Source: an uncultured Holophaga sp. (GTDB lineage: Bacteria; Acidobacteriota; Holophagae; Holophagales; Holophagaceae). Taken from it: 64,000 nucleotides of DNA. The position numbers and the translations under genes were made by a program. Location of the stretch: the NCBI RefSeq assembly GCF_963677305.1, contig NZ_OY781925.1, forward strand, positions 2,395,501 through 2,459,500, written 5' to 3'. This document shows positions 8,371-16,306 of this stretch, in pieces (position 1 is the first letter of the stretch; each line of letters starts with the position of its first letter). Under the pieces are notes generated by a model. It made no database searches, was not told where the DNA came from, and saw only the letters and a program-made list of their open reading frames with translations.

Positions 8371-9111
8371 ATGCGATTCACAGAGTGCGAAGCTATGCTT
8401 AAAAGTGATCCATTGCCGCTCGAGACTGGCATCGAGCGCCTCAGCAGCGGGGGTATCCACGTGGCCATCCGCATGTGCCTGGAAAACTGCACTGCAGAGA
8501 TGCTGGAGTGGTGGTTCGGATGCGAGTGTGACACCGACATGTATCGCCTCTGGCACCCTGGAGCCCACAAGTTCTCGAAATGGGGCGAATACGAACCTAA
8601 TCACGTTCCTGGCAACGTCATCGGCTCCACCCACTTCATCAAGGAAACCCTCGGCAACTCCGAGGTGATGGACATGCAACTCAAGTACCTTGATCCCCAG
8701 GAACTCTTTGGTGAAAAGCTGACCGAGGCCAGGAAGCGCGGAGATGCGGATGTGGTGCTCTACGGCTGGGCCGGCATCGGCGAAAACTGGGTCTGCGAGC
8801 GGAATGAAAAGGGGTACCCCAACTTCGTGCAATACGTCGGAGTCGGTCGCAACACGCCGTTTGGGCTCGTCCTGCGCAACCACTACTGGTTTGCGGACAT
8901 GCTGGACCTGCCCGCTGCAGCCGTCGAAGGCATGGTCCCAGATCAACTCGGGCTCTACATGCTTGAGCATGACTCCAACGAGTTCCATATCCTCGGCAAG
9001 GTCATCCCCGGCTTCTATCTCCGGGATAACTGGGAGAAGCTGGGCGAACCCGAACCCTATACCAAGCACAAGATCCTGAGCAGTCTGGCGACCCCTAAGC
9101 TCTTCGTGTAG
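8371..9111 (+). CDS. PhlG/phloretin hydrolase-like zinc C-C hydrolase
   Basis: 246 residues with an excellent ribosome site (AAAGGAGG) before the ATG. It resembles the DAPG hydrolase family, whose members (PhlG, phloretin hydrolase) cut acyl groups from phloroglucinol rings using zinc. The four expected ligands appear at the right distances: H62 in RLWHPGAH, E92, and H200-x3-E204 in EHDSNEF. The spacing matches H129/E160/H270/E274 as recalled for PhlG. G+C is visibly lower than in the neighbours (about 55% in a sampled line), so it may have been acquired. It sits between a solute-binding protein and a methoxy-aromatic demethylase cluster, which fits metabolism of plant polyphenols. Substrate is inferred only. 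Confidence 0.68.
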   Translation: MRFTECEAMLKSDPLPLETGIERLSSGGIHVAIRMCLENCTAEMLEWWFGCECDTDMYRLWHPGAHKFSKWGEYEPNHVPGNVIGSTHFIKETLGNSEVMDMQLKYLDPQELFGEKLTEARKRGDADVVLYGWAGIGENWVCERNEKGYPNFVQYVGVGRNTPFGLVLRNHYWFADMLDLPAAAVEGMVPDQLGLYMLEHDSNEFHILGKVIPGFYLRDNWEKLGEPEPYTKHKILSSLATPKLFV

Positions 9112-9118
9112 CAGCAGC

Positions 9119-9739
9119 TCAGAGATGGGCCACCCGGGAAGCCCGACTTTCCGGTTGGCCCATCACCGTGGGGGACCTGGGGCGGTGGGCCTCCACGAAG
9201 TCCAGGCAGATCCTCCGGCAACAGAGATCAGCCATGACCTCCGGAGCGATCCCCTCCTCCTCGAAGACCCAATACCGATAGGCCCCCAGAATGGAGCAGG
9301 CGATCTGCTCCGTGACCAGTTCCATATACCGGAAGTCGGGCAGGTCTTTCCGATACTTCTCCAGGAAGTGGTACTTGATGATCTTTTTCCACTTGCCCGC
9401 AAAGCTGGGCTCAGCCTGGCTGCCCAGGAGGGTACGGTAGAGCGGGGCTTGCTCCTTGATGAGGACCAGGGTCGCATTGAAGCATTCCAGGGACTGTCCA
9501 TCGGCCAGCGCCCTGAGATCACAGGCCTTGAAACCCACATTCAGCCGGTACATCTCGCCGATGAGATCATCCTCGATCTCCGCAAGCACGTCCTCCAGGC
9601 TCTCGTAGTGGGCATAGAAGGTCGTCCGGGCGATGGGGATGGCCAGGCAGAGCATCTTGATGTTCATCCGCTTTAGCCCCCGCTTGGCATAGAGGCCCAG
9701 AAAGGCGTCCCTGATCCGTCTCTTGGCATTTCCAGACAT
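9119..9739 (-). CDS. TetR family transcriptional regulator
   Basis: About 206 residues. The N-terminal helix-turn-helix covers roughly residues 10-60, with the TetR-like recognition stretch RTTFYAHYESLEDVL. The remainder is a helical ligand-binding domain without recognisable specificity. ATG at 9739 is preferred over GTG at 9751 because GGATGGAG precedes it. It lies 61 bases downstream of the first URO-D methyltransferase gene in the same direction and probably shares its transcript. It is the obvious candidate regulator of the O-demethylase cluster; likely targets are the two related promoters at 11024-11053 and 14338-14367. Confidence 0.82.
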   Translation of the reverse strand: MSGNAKRRIRDAFLGLYAKRGLKRMNIKMLCLAIPIARTTFYAHYESLEDVLAEIEDDLIGEMYRLNVGFKACDLRALADGQSLECFNATLVLIKEQAPLYRTLLGSQAEPSFAGKWKKIIKYHFLEKYRKDLPDFRYMELVTEQIACSILGAYRYWVFEEEGIAPEVMADLCCRRICLDFVEAHRPRSPTVMGQPESRASRVAHL

Positions 9740-9799
9740 GGCTCCATCCACAGCACGGGGGTCTCAGGGAAGCGGCCGGATCAAGGCGTCGGCAGGAAC

Positions 9800-10906
9800 C
9801 TACCGGTGCACGCTCTCGATCATGGCCGCCACATTCTCGGGCTTGCCGTTGAAGGGGATATCGCAGCCCGAGGAGAGGATCAGGCCCTCGGGGCCGATCT
9901 CACCCAGGAGCCGCTTGCAGTAGTCCCGCACCTTGTCCGGGGTGCCCAGGGCGAAGAGGGCGGCGGGCACATCACCCATGATGGCCATGTGGCCCCCCAG
10001 GATCCGCTTGATGGCGAAGATGTCGGTGGCGTGGTCCGGGGAGAGGATGCACTTCCCCTTGGGCATCTCCAGGAAGTGCTCCAGATCCCGCTCCCAGTTG
10101 GAGTCGAGGTGGAAGATAGGGGTCACCCCCTCCTCCAGCAGGGTGTCGGCCATCTTCTTCATATAGGGCCACACGAAGCGCTTCCAGGTCTTCGGATTGA
10201 TGAACTCCGAGGCGGAACGCCATCCCCCCACCCAGGCCCCGAAGGGCTTCAAGCCGCGCGCGGTCTGACGGGCCGTCTCCACCAGATCCGGCATGGCCGC
10301 GTCCATGGCCTCCTGTACCTTGTCGGGCATGGAGAAGAGATCCCGCATGAAGCGGGGCATGGTGCGCCCCCCGCAGAAGTACTCGTAGGGCATGTTGGCC
10401 TGGAAGGGCGAAAGGACCGGTGTGCCCGAGTCCTCCCAGAGCTTGATGGCTCCTGGCATCCATTCGAACATGGGCACCAGCTTGGGCATGAGGTTATCCA
10501 GGCGACTGGCCTGGTACTCCCCAAAGAAGGCGTTGTAGCCCTTCTCGATGATGGTGTCGTAGTCCGCCAGGGTCATGAGTTCGGCCTCGGCTACCTGCCA
10601 GGGCTGGTCCTCCGCCATATCCCGGCCCGGGATCTTGACCTTCGAAAGCCAGGCGAGACTCAGCACGTGGGCCGAGAATGTCGGCTGCTGGATGGCGTCG
10701 ATATCCCCCAGGAGCCCGAAGGACTTGATCATGGTGCGGGTCATAAGCTCGGGTTGGACGCAGAACTCCGACATCTTCACCCCGACATGGTTGGCGCAGA
10801 AGGAGGTGGCCAGGGCCGCCACCGGCACCCGGTCCACCTTCTCGAGAGCCACGACCTTCCGGACCCGCGCCAGCTTCTCCGCACAGCGTTCTGCACTTGT
10901 CGTCAT
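9800..10906 (-). CDS. URO-D family corrinoid methyltransferase, copy 1 (O-demethylase type)
   Basis: 368 residues of the uroporphyrinogen decarboxylase-like fold, which includes methyltransferases such as MtvB, MtoB and MtaA. Candidate metal or catalytic residues are H266 and D268 in IFHLDSNWERDLE and C348 in SSGCDIPFN. True haem-pathway UroD is unlikely, because a second copy, a corrinoid protein and a carrier are next door. The likely role is moving a methyl group from an aromatic methyl ether to the corrinoid cofactor. GGAGG lies six bases before the ATG. It is separated from the corrinoid gene by a terminator and has its own promoter at 11024-11053. The paralogue at 13082-14188 has exactly the same length. 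Confidence 0.82.
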   Translation of the reverse strand: MTTSAERCAEKLARVRKVVALEKVDRVPVAALATSFCANHVGVKMSEFCVQPELMTRTMIKSFGLLGDIDAIQQPTFSAHVLSLAWLSKVKIPGRDMAEDQPWQVAEAELMTLADYDTIIEKGYNAFFGEYQASRLDNLMPKLVPMFEWMPGAIKLWEDSGTPVLSPFQANMPYEYFCGGRTMPRFMRDLFSMPDKVQEAMDAAMPDLVETARQTARGLKPFGAWVGGWRSASEFINPKTWKRFVWPYMKKMADTLLEEGVTPIFHLDSNWERDLEHFLEMPKGKCILSPDHATDIFAIKRILGGHMAIMGDVPAALFALGTPDKVRDYCKRLLGEIGPEGLILSSGCDIPFNGKPENVAAMIESVHR

Positions 10907-11023
10907 GAGGAACCTCCGGAATCACGAACAGGACAAGCCGGTATTCACCAAACCAAAGTCTGGACATACAAGCACTTCAATTCAAAATGTCATACAAATC
11001 ACATCAGTGCTGAGGTCGAATCG

Positions 11024-11053
11024 ATTTAATGTCATTTGATGATTGTGTGTCAA
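11024..11053 (-). promoter_or_regulatory. Promoter of URO-D methyltransferase copy 1
   Basis: On the minus strand TTGACA is followed by 18 bases and TTAAAT. The surrounding gap is strongly A+T-rich compared with the genes. The same TTGAC-N18-TTAAAT arrangement, with a similar spacer, occurs upstream of copy 2. Confidence 0.5.
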
Positions 11054-11078
11054 CTCATTTTTCACCCCCTGGGTACGG

Positions 11079-11113
11079 AAAAGGTCCCCGGATGGCCGAA
11101 GCATCCGGGGACC
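11079..11113 (-). terminator. Rho-independent terminator after the corrinoid protein gene
   Basis: 12-bp perfect stem (GGTCCCCGGATG with CATCCGGGGACC), 7-base loop, then TTTT on the minus strand. It ends the copy 2-MFS-corrinoid operon 18 bases after the corrinoid stop and separates it from copy 1. Confidence 0.85.
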
Positions 11114-11130
11114 CCTTCCCAGGTCTGTTT

Positions 11131-11760
11131 TCAATCGACTTTCAGGAACTTCTTGGCATAGTCCACACACTCCTGGGCCGTCTTGCAGTATGCGTCCGCC
11201 CCCACATAGTCCGCCGTGGTCTGGTCGCAGGGCCCACCGCCGATGAGGATCTTCAGATCCTTCCGCAGCCCCGCTGCCCCGATGGACTCGATGCATTCCT
11301 TCATGCCGTCGAAGGCGGTGGTCAGGAGACAGGAGATGCCCACCAGCTGGGGCTTGTGCTCCCGGATGGCCCGGAGGTAGTCCTCCGTGGGCACATCCAC
11401 CCCGAGGTCGATGACCTTGAAGCCGTTGCAGCTCATCACGGTGGTGACAATGTTCTTGCCGATGTCATGGATGTCGCCGTAGATGGTGCCCATGACGAAG
11501 GTGCCATGGCTGGGGGCATCCCCGGCGTCGAGGTCCCCTCCGATGAGGGCGGCGGCCTCCTTGAAGATCTCCGCCGACATGATCAGCTCTGAGAGGTAGT
11601 ATTCCTTCTCCTCATAGCGCTTGCCGACGATATTCATGCCCTCCTGCAGCTTCTGGATGATCTCCAGGGCGGGCACGCCCTGCTCCTGCAGGGACTTCAC
11701 TTCCTTCATGAGGACGGACTCTTCGAGGTCCGCCATGGCGTGGATAAGGGTCTGGCTCAT
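11131..11760 (-). CDS. Methyltransferase cognate corrinoid protein
   Basis: 209 residues. The N-terminal four-helix cap (about 1-85) resembles MtaC/MtvC-type corrinoid proteins (LQEGMNIVGKRYEEKEYYLSELIMSAE has the family pattern). The C-terminal Rossmann domain has the B12 motif D96-x-H98-D99-I-G101 in GDIHDIGKNIV, with H98 as lower axial ligand, and the later GG motif. It would carry the methyl group between a demethylating methyltransferase and a tetrahydrofolate methyltransferase. AGGAG precedes the ATG, and the MFS gene ends 13 bases upstream. No second-step methyltransferase or corrinoid-reducing activator is present in the window. Confidence 0.92.
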   Translation of the reverse strand: MSQTLIHAMADLEESVLMKEVKSLQEQGVPALEIIQKLQEGMNIVGKRYEEKEYYLSELIMSAEIFKEAAALIGGDLDAGDAPSHGTFVMGTIYGDIHDIGKNIVTTVMSCNGFKVIDLGVDVPTEDYLRAIREHKPQLVGISCLLTTAFDGMKECIESIGAAGLRKDLKILIGGGPCDQTTADYVGADAYCKTAQECVDYAKKFLKVD

Positions 11761-11773
11761 GGAAACTCCTGGA

Positions 11774-13057
11774 TCAGGCCTGGGCGAGGTCGCGCTTGGC
11801 CTGGGCGGCCGCCACCTTGCGTGGAGCGGTCTCGCGGGTGAAGAGGGTGATCACGATGCCGATGACCAAGCCGACCATGGCAATGGTGAAGATGTGGGTC
11901 AGTCCGAAGTGCTTGGCGACGAAACCGCCCAGCATGGGGACAATGCCGCCGCCGAAGATCTCTCCGACCCCGATGACCACCCCGGAGGCAGAGGACATCA
12001 GCTTGACGGGCACGGACTCGGTGGCCACCAGGGCAGTCAGGCTGATGAGGCCCTGGCTGAAGAAGCAGGTGATGAGCACCAGGATGAAGAGGGTGCTGGT
12101 GCTGGCCCCAGCCGACCTCAGGATGAAGACCATGATGAGGCAGCCGATGCCCCCCACGAAGAGGACGGGCTTGCGACCCACCACATCGGAGAGACCCATG
12201 AGCAGAATGGGGCCCAAGGTGGCGCCGATGCCGAAGGCGGCCAGCACGGAGATCATCTGAGGAATGGAGAGCTTCAGCACATCCGTCAGATAGCTGGGCA
12301 GCAGGATGGCGAAGGTGATCTCGCAGGCCTCCCAACCCAGGAACATAATGATGTTCAGCGGGACGTTGCGGAACTTGAAGACATCCCAGAAGCTGTGCTT
12401 TGAGGTGTCGTGGTTGACGGTGTGCAGGGCCGCCTCGGAAGGCTTGGGATCCCGCAGCACCTTGGCCATGAAGAGCGCGATGATGATGCCCGGGATCGTC
12501 ACCAGGGCAAAGGCCCAGCGCCAGTGCAGCCCCATGGAGAGGAGCCAGCCCACGAAGAGGGGGGCCAGGGCTAGGCCGAAGAAGGGGAGCGCCATCTGCT
12601 GGAGCCCCAGCATCAGGCCCTGGCGGGAGGGTTTGGCCGCCTCCAGGACACTGACGATGCCAGCAGGGGTGTAGGCCCCCTCGGAGACCCCGATGATGGC
12701 CCGGATGACGATCAGACTGAGCATACCGGTGGCGACCCCGCTGATGCCGGCGAGGATCGAGAAGACGATGACAGCCGGGACGATCACTTTCTTGGTACCG
12801 AAGCGGTCCGAGAGCCCACCCATGAAAATGGACGAGACACCCCAGGCGAGCGAAAGGGCTCCACCGATGACACCGATGGCGCTGTAGTCGAGGTGCAGTT
12901 CCTTGGCCATCAGGGGGAAGATGGGCGCGATCATGAAGCGGTCCACGCCCACGAGCCCGAAGGCGAGGGTGAGGAGGAGGATGGCCTTCCACTCGTAGCG
13001 GGTGTCCCAGGTACCGGTGGAGGGGGTGGAGCTGCTGGGTTTGTGTGCGACTGCCAT
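11774..13057 (-). CDS. MFS transporter, probable aromatic acid carrier
   Basis: 427 residues with about 12 hydrophobic segments. Loop 2-3 has the MFS motif GGLSDRFGTKK, and TM1 contains an acidic residue in LVGVDRFMIAP, as in aromatic acid:proton symporters. GVSEGAYTPAG fits the conserved TM4 region. AAAGGAG precedes the ATG. It lies between URO-D methyltransferase copy 2 and the corrinoid protein with gaps of 24 and 13 bases, so it is co-transcribed. Uptake of methoxylated aromatic acids is the natural inference; the substrate is not visible in the sequence. Confidence 0.88.
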   Translation of the reverse strand: MAVAHKPSSSTPSTGTWDTRYEWKAILLLTLAFGLVGVDRFMIAPIFPLMAKELHLDYSAIGVIGGALSLAWGVSSIFMGGLSDRFGTKKVIVPAVIVFSILAGISGVATGMLSLIVIRAIIGVSEGAYTPAGIVSVLEAAKPSRQGLMLGLQQMALPFFGLALAPLFVGWLLSMGLHWRWAFALVTIPGIIIALFMAKVLRDPKPSEAALHTVNHDTSKHSFWDVFKFRNVPLNIIMFLGWEACEITFAILLPSYLTDVLKLSIPQMISVLAAFGIGATLGPILLMGLSDVVGRKPVLFVGGIGCLIMVFILRSAGASTSTLFILVLITCFFSQGLISLTALVATESVPVKLMSSASGVVIGVGEIFGGGIVPMLGGFVAKHFGLTHIFTIAMVGLVIGIVITLFTRETAPRKVAAAQAKRDLAQA

Positions 13058-13081
13058 GGCAAGACTCCTTTGGAAGTGGGA

Positions 13082-14188
13082 TCAGCCCTTGACGGAGGCG
13101 ATCATCGCCGCGACGTTCTCAGGCTTGGCGTTGTAGGGGGCATCGCAGCCGGAGGAGAGCACGAAGCCGGCGGGCCCGATCCCCTCGATGAGCTTGCGGC
13201 AGTAGGCGTGGACCTGATCCGGGGTCCCCAAGGCCAGCATGCCGGCAGGCACGTCGCCCATGATGGCCATGTGGTCCCCAAGGACCTCCTTGATCTTGAA
13301 GATGTCGGTGGCGTGGTCCCCCGAGAAGAGACACTTCGCCTTGGGCAGCTCCCGGAAGCGCTCCAGGTCCCGCTCCCAGTTGGAGTCCATGTGCAGCACG
13401 GGCAGGACGCCCTCTTCCACGGTCATCTCCACCAGCTGCTTGAAGTAGGGCCAGGCAAAACGGTCCCAGAGCTTCGGGTTCAGGAACTCGCTGGCGGCAC
13501 GCCAGCCACCGACCCAGGCCCCCACGCAGCCCGCAGCCCTCAGGGCCTTTCGGGAGTCCTCCAGGATCTGCGCCTGGGCGATGTCCATGGCCTCCTGGAC
13601 CTTCTCGGGCATGCGGCGCATGTCCGTCATGAACTTGGGCATGGAGCGGGCCCCGCAGAAGACCTCGAAGGGGGAGCAGAGCACCACCGGGGAGAGGGTG
13701 ACCACACCGGCCTCGCGGGCCTTCTGGATCGCCGTGGGGGTGTAGCCGAAGACAGGACCCACCTTGGCCAGCATGTTGTCCAGGCGGTTCATCAGGAAGT
13801 CTTCGAAGAAGTAGGTGTAGCCCCTGCTGATGATGGTGTCGTAGTCCTCAGGGGTCATCAGCTCGGCCTCGTGGACCTGCCAGGGCACATTCTCGGGCAG
13901 GTCGATGCCGGGGATCTGGACCCGGGAGAGCCACTGGAAGCTCAGGAGATAGGGCGAGAACACGGGCTGCTGGATGCCGTCCACCTCCCCCAGGCTGGTG
14001 AAGGAGCTGAGCATGGTGCGCTGGGCCAACTCAACATCCAGGGCGAAGTCCGCGGGCTTGACCCCGAGGTGGTTGGCACAAAAGGAATTGCCGACCGGAA
14101 TCACGGGCACCCGATCCGGTTTCTCGAGGGCGACGGCCGCACGGATGCGGCCCAGCCTTTCCTGGTAGAGCTCTGCGTTGGTCTTCAT
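13082..14188 (-). CDS. URO-D family corrinoid methyltransferase, copy 2 (O-demethylase type)
   Basis: 368 residues and clearly a paralogue of 9800-10906. Both share HxDSNWERDLE, GDHMAIMGDVPA-type and SSGCD motifs and the same C-terminal PENVAAMI. It leads the operon copy 2-MFS-corrinoid, so it is the more likely direct partner of the corrinoid protein. ATG at 14188 follows CGGAG at six bases; the frame is open 38 codons further up without a ribosome site. A difference in the substrate-facing N-terminal half may give the two copies different methoxy-aromatic specificities. Anchoring to MtvB/MtoB-like enzymes is by family and context. Confidence 0.83.
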   Translation of the reverse strand: MKTNAELYQERLGRIRAAVALEKPDRVPVIPVGNSFCANHLGVKPADFALDVELAQRTMLSSFTSLGEVDGIQQPVFSPYLLSFQWLSRVQIPGIDLPENVPWQVHEAELMTPEDYDTIISRGYTYFFEDFLMNRLDNMLAKVGPVFGYTPTAIQKAREAGVVTLSPVVLCSPFEVFCGARSMPKFMTDMRRMPEKVQEAMDIAQAQILEDSRKALRAAGCVGAWVGGWRAASEFLNPKLWDRFAWPYFKQLVEMTVEEGVLPVLHMDSNWERDLERFRELPKAKCLFSGDHATDIFKIKEVLGDHMAIMGDVPAGMLALGTPDQVHAYCRKLIEGIGPAGFVLSSGCDAPYNAKPENVAAMIASVKG

Positions 14189-14557
14189 GGGGACTCCGTT
14201 GGGGGGTGGAGGAGAGGTGCCTGCGACCAGGCACAAGGGGGCCACCCGGTCTGGATCACCGGGCAACAGGGGGACTAGACCCAGCCCCTGAGAGGCCTTC
14301 AAAGGCAGGAAAGGGAATGCGTGCTGAGTCGAAAGTGATTTAACATCATCTTTTGATTTTTGGTCAAGAAATGATAGATAATCTTTTTACTTGATTACCC
14401 AACCCTCTTGCGTACAGCGGTTGAGTAACCCCCCTTGACGGGGGATGGGGTATCCAAAGGCATCCCGGAAACGGGCCTCTCCCGGCCTGACCTCGGAACA
14501 CACCTCCGGATGGCTCGCCCGGTGCGCGCCCATCGGACAGACATGCGGAGAGCCTGG
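14189..14557. other. Intergenic region upstream of the demethylase operon
   Basis: 369 bases between URO-D copy 2 and the small gene at 14558. The part from about 14330 to 14400 is A+T-rich and holds the promoter at 14338-14367. A short C5/G5 hairpin lies near 14430-14444 and could end the transcript of the 14558-14794 gene. No convincing reading frame was seen in the rest. Confidence 0.6.
14338..14367 (-). promoter_or_regulatory. Promoter of the URO-D copy 2-MFS-corrinoid operon
   Basis: On the minus strand TTGACC, 18 bases, TTAAAT. The hexamer spacing and 11 of 18 spacer bases match the promoter of copy 1 at 11024-11053. The leader to the ATG at 14188 would be about 145 bases. Confidence 0.5.
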
Positions 14558-14794
14558 CTAGTCCCGCGTCTCCTGGACCGGCTCGAAGCCCTCGGACCAG
14601 AGGAAGGCCTCTGCGTCCTCGCGATCGCCAAAGCGGGCGATGACGTCCACGCCCTCCCGCACATCCCCGTCTGCCACATTCAGGGAAGAGAGCCCCTCCC
14701 TCACCAGGCAGCTGCCCCCCACCTCATCGAGCGCCAGCTGCACCAGCTCCCACTCGACACCATGCTCATCCCGCCAGAGCTGGACCCTGAACAT
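14558..14794 (-). CDS. Small acidic protein of unknown function
   Basis: 78 residues, starting two bases after the stop of the cNMP/FHA gene and therefore likely coupled to it. The sequence is acidic, with no signal peptide or membrane segment, and contains VIARFGDREDAEAFLWSEGF, a pattern like small proteins that describe themselves only as DUF-type domains. I do not recognise the family. The plus-strand frame over the same DNA is longer but has no ribosome site and looks like an antisense shadow. A role alongside the FHA protein is inference from position. Confidence 0.55.
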   Translation of the reverse strand: MFRVQLWRDEHGVEWELVQLALDEVGGSCLVREGLSSLNVADGDVREGVDVIARFGDREDAEAFLWSEGFEPVQETRD

Positions 14795-14796
14795 CC

Positions 14797-15519
14797 TCAG
14801 CCGCCGCGCTCAAAGAAGAGCACCACCATGCCGAAGCCCACCCGGTCCCCGGGCTTGAGCTCACGGGCGTCCCCCAGGACCAGCCGCTCACCCTTGATGT
14901 AGGTGCCATTGGCCACGCCATGCTCTTCCACCAGGAAGTAGCGCCCGTGTTCGCAGAGCACCCGTGCGTGCCGCCGGCTGACACTCAGCTGGGGATCCTC
15001 CTCGGTGAGGTCGATGTCGGGATGGATGCCGGTGTTGGGGTCGTAGCGCCCCACCAGGGCACCATGCGCATTGATGCAGAACTTCTTGCCTGAGATGACC
15101 GAGACCAGACAGGCCGTGGGGGCCTGGATCCGCATCCGCTGGCTGCGTCCGGGATCCTCCACCTTGGAGGCCAGGTCACGATTCCTCTGGGCCAGGCGCT
15201 GCATCATCTTCACCGAGACCTCGGGGTTCTGGCGAATCATGCGGAGAAAGGTGCCCCGGCTGATGGTGATGAGCTCTGTATCCTCAATGGCCACAGCCGT
15301 ATTGGGACGGGCGATGGCCTCCAGGAGGCTGCCCTCGCCGAAGAAGTCCCCCTTCCCCAGCTCCTCGGACCAGTCCCCGATGGCATCCGGGCCCACGTAG
15401 AGCCGCACCTTGCCGGAGAGGATGATGTACATCTGCTGGGCCATATCGCCCTTGCGGAAGACGGTCTCTCCCTCCGGAACCCGGAGCTTGCTCTGATCAA
15501 TGAAGGAGGAATCGGCCAT
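14797..15519 (-). CDS. Cyclic nucleotide-binding domain plus FHA domain protein
   Basis: 240 residues. Residues about 10-120 form a cNMP-binding fold (EGETVFRKGDMAQQMYIILSG and the phosphate-cassette-like GKGDFFGEGSLLE). Residues about 135-240 form an FHA phosphothreonine-binding domain with GRYDP, SRRHARV and NGTYIKGERL. There is no DNA-binding helix-turn-helix, so it is not a Crp-type regulator. It probably links a cyclic nucleotide signal to a phosphorylated partner protein in the cytoplasm. ATG at 15519 is chosen over the TTG two codons up. The 78-residue gene follows at once; mntP is 150 bases upstream in the same direction. Confidence 0.88.
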   Translation of the reverse strand: MADSSFIDQSKLRVPEGETVFRKGDMAQQMYIILSGKVRLYVGPDAIGDWSEELGKGDFFGEGSLLEAIARPNTAVAIEDTELITISRGTFLRMIRQNPEVSVKMMQRLAQRNRDLASKVEDPGRSQRMRIQAPTACLVSVISGKKFCINAHGALVGRYDPNTGIHPDIDLTEEDPQLSVSRRHARVLCEHGRYFLVEEHGVANGTYIKGERLVLGDARELKPGDRVGFGMVVLFFERGG

Positions 15520-15669
15520 GGTCAACCTGGGACTGGTTCCACAATAACCGCCCCCGGGGTCCGGCGGAACGCTCGAATGGAGAATTCACCGCGCCCCACC
15601 CCCTGGGCCCGACTGAGGGCAGCCTGTGCTGCCCGACTGTCCCGAATATGAATGGCCACCCAACCGCAC

Positions 15670-16236
15670 TCAGCCGTGAAGGTGCTGATAGAGGATCCGG
15701 ATCCCGATGCAGATGAGTACCAGCCCCCCCGCCAGCTCGGCCCAGCGCTCGAATTTCGCCCCGATCCGCTTGCCGAACTCGCAGCCCACAAAGGAGACCA
15801 GGAAGGTCACCCCGCCGATGAGAAGCGCCGGCGCCAGGATGGGGGTCCGAAGGATGCTGTAGGAGAGCCCCACCGCCAGGGCATCGATGCTGGTGGCCAC
15901 CGCCAGGAGAAACAGGGTCCTCAGCTTCAGGATCCCCCGGGCCTCCTCCCGGTCACAGGCCGGCTCGCCGATCTTCAGGGCCTCGTAGACCATCTTCCCC
16001 CCCACACCCAGCAGGAGCAGGAAGGCGATCCAGTGATCGAAGGCGTCGATGTAGCCCCGGAAGGAGCTGCCCAGGAGCCAGCCCACCACAGGCATGAGGA
16101 ACTGGAAGAGCCCAAAGGCGAAGGCCGCCCGCAAGGCATAGCGGATCCTGAGTTCAGGAATGCAGATGCCGCTGGAGACGGAGACCGCAAAGGCATCCAT
16201 GGAGAGCCCCAGGGCAACAAAGAGGTACGTCAGCAT
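15670..16236 (-). CDS. mntP: Manganese efflux pump MntP
   Basis: 188 residues, six hydrophobic segments. The two inverted halves each carry the conserved acidic motif: SMDAFAVS (D14) and SIDALAVG (near D118), as in MntP. It exports Mn(II) across the inner membrane. The frame is open much further upstream, but ATG at 16236 gives the exact family length. The upstream gap to the divergent methyltransferase gene is only 70 bases, too short for a full yybP-ykoY manganese riboswitch, so another control is likely. Confidence 0.92.
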   Translation of the reverse strand: MLTYLFVALGLSMDAFAVSVSSGICIPELRIRYALRAAFAFGLFQFLMPVVGWLLGSSFRGYIDAFDHWIAFLLLLGVGGKMVYEALKIGEPACDREEARGILKLRTLFLLAVATSIDALAVGLSYSILRTPILAPALLIGGVTFLVSFVGCEFGKRIGAKFERWAELAGGLVLICIGIRILYQHLHG

Positions 16237-16306
16237 CGGTCCAGGGTAGCAGGCCCTCCGCCCGGCCCCGTCCCGGGCTATGCTCGGAGGAGGAGGCTGG
16301 GCGACC

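Noticed and set aside
9800..14188. Reading the two URO-D proteins as haem-pathway uroporphyrinogen decarboxylase
   Set aside because: Two copies with a corrinoid protein and a carrier, and no haem genes, fit methyltransferases better.
14435..14902. Plus-strand frame over the small 14558-14794 gene
   Set aside because: No ribosome site; the sequence is His/Pro-rich shadow. The minus-strand frame is coupled to the FHA gene.
15522..15669. Possible 46-residue gene between mntP and the cNMP/FHA gene
   Set aside because: Its stop lies close to the next start, but third-base G+C is weak, and there is no ribosome site or known motif.
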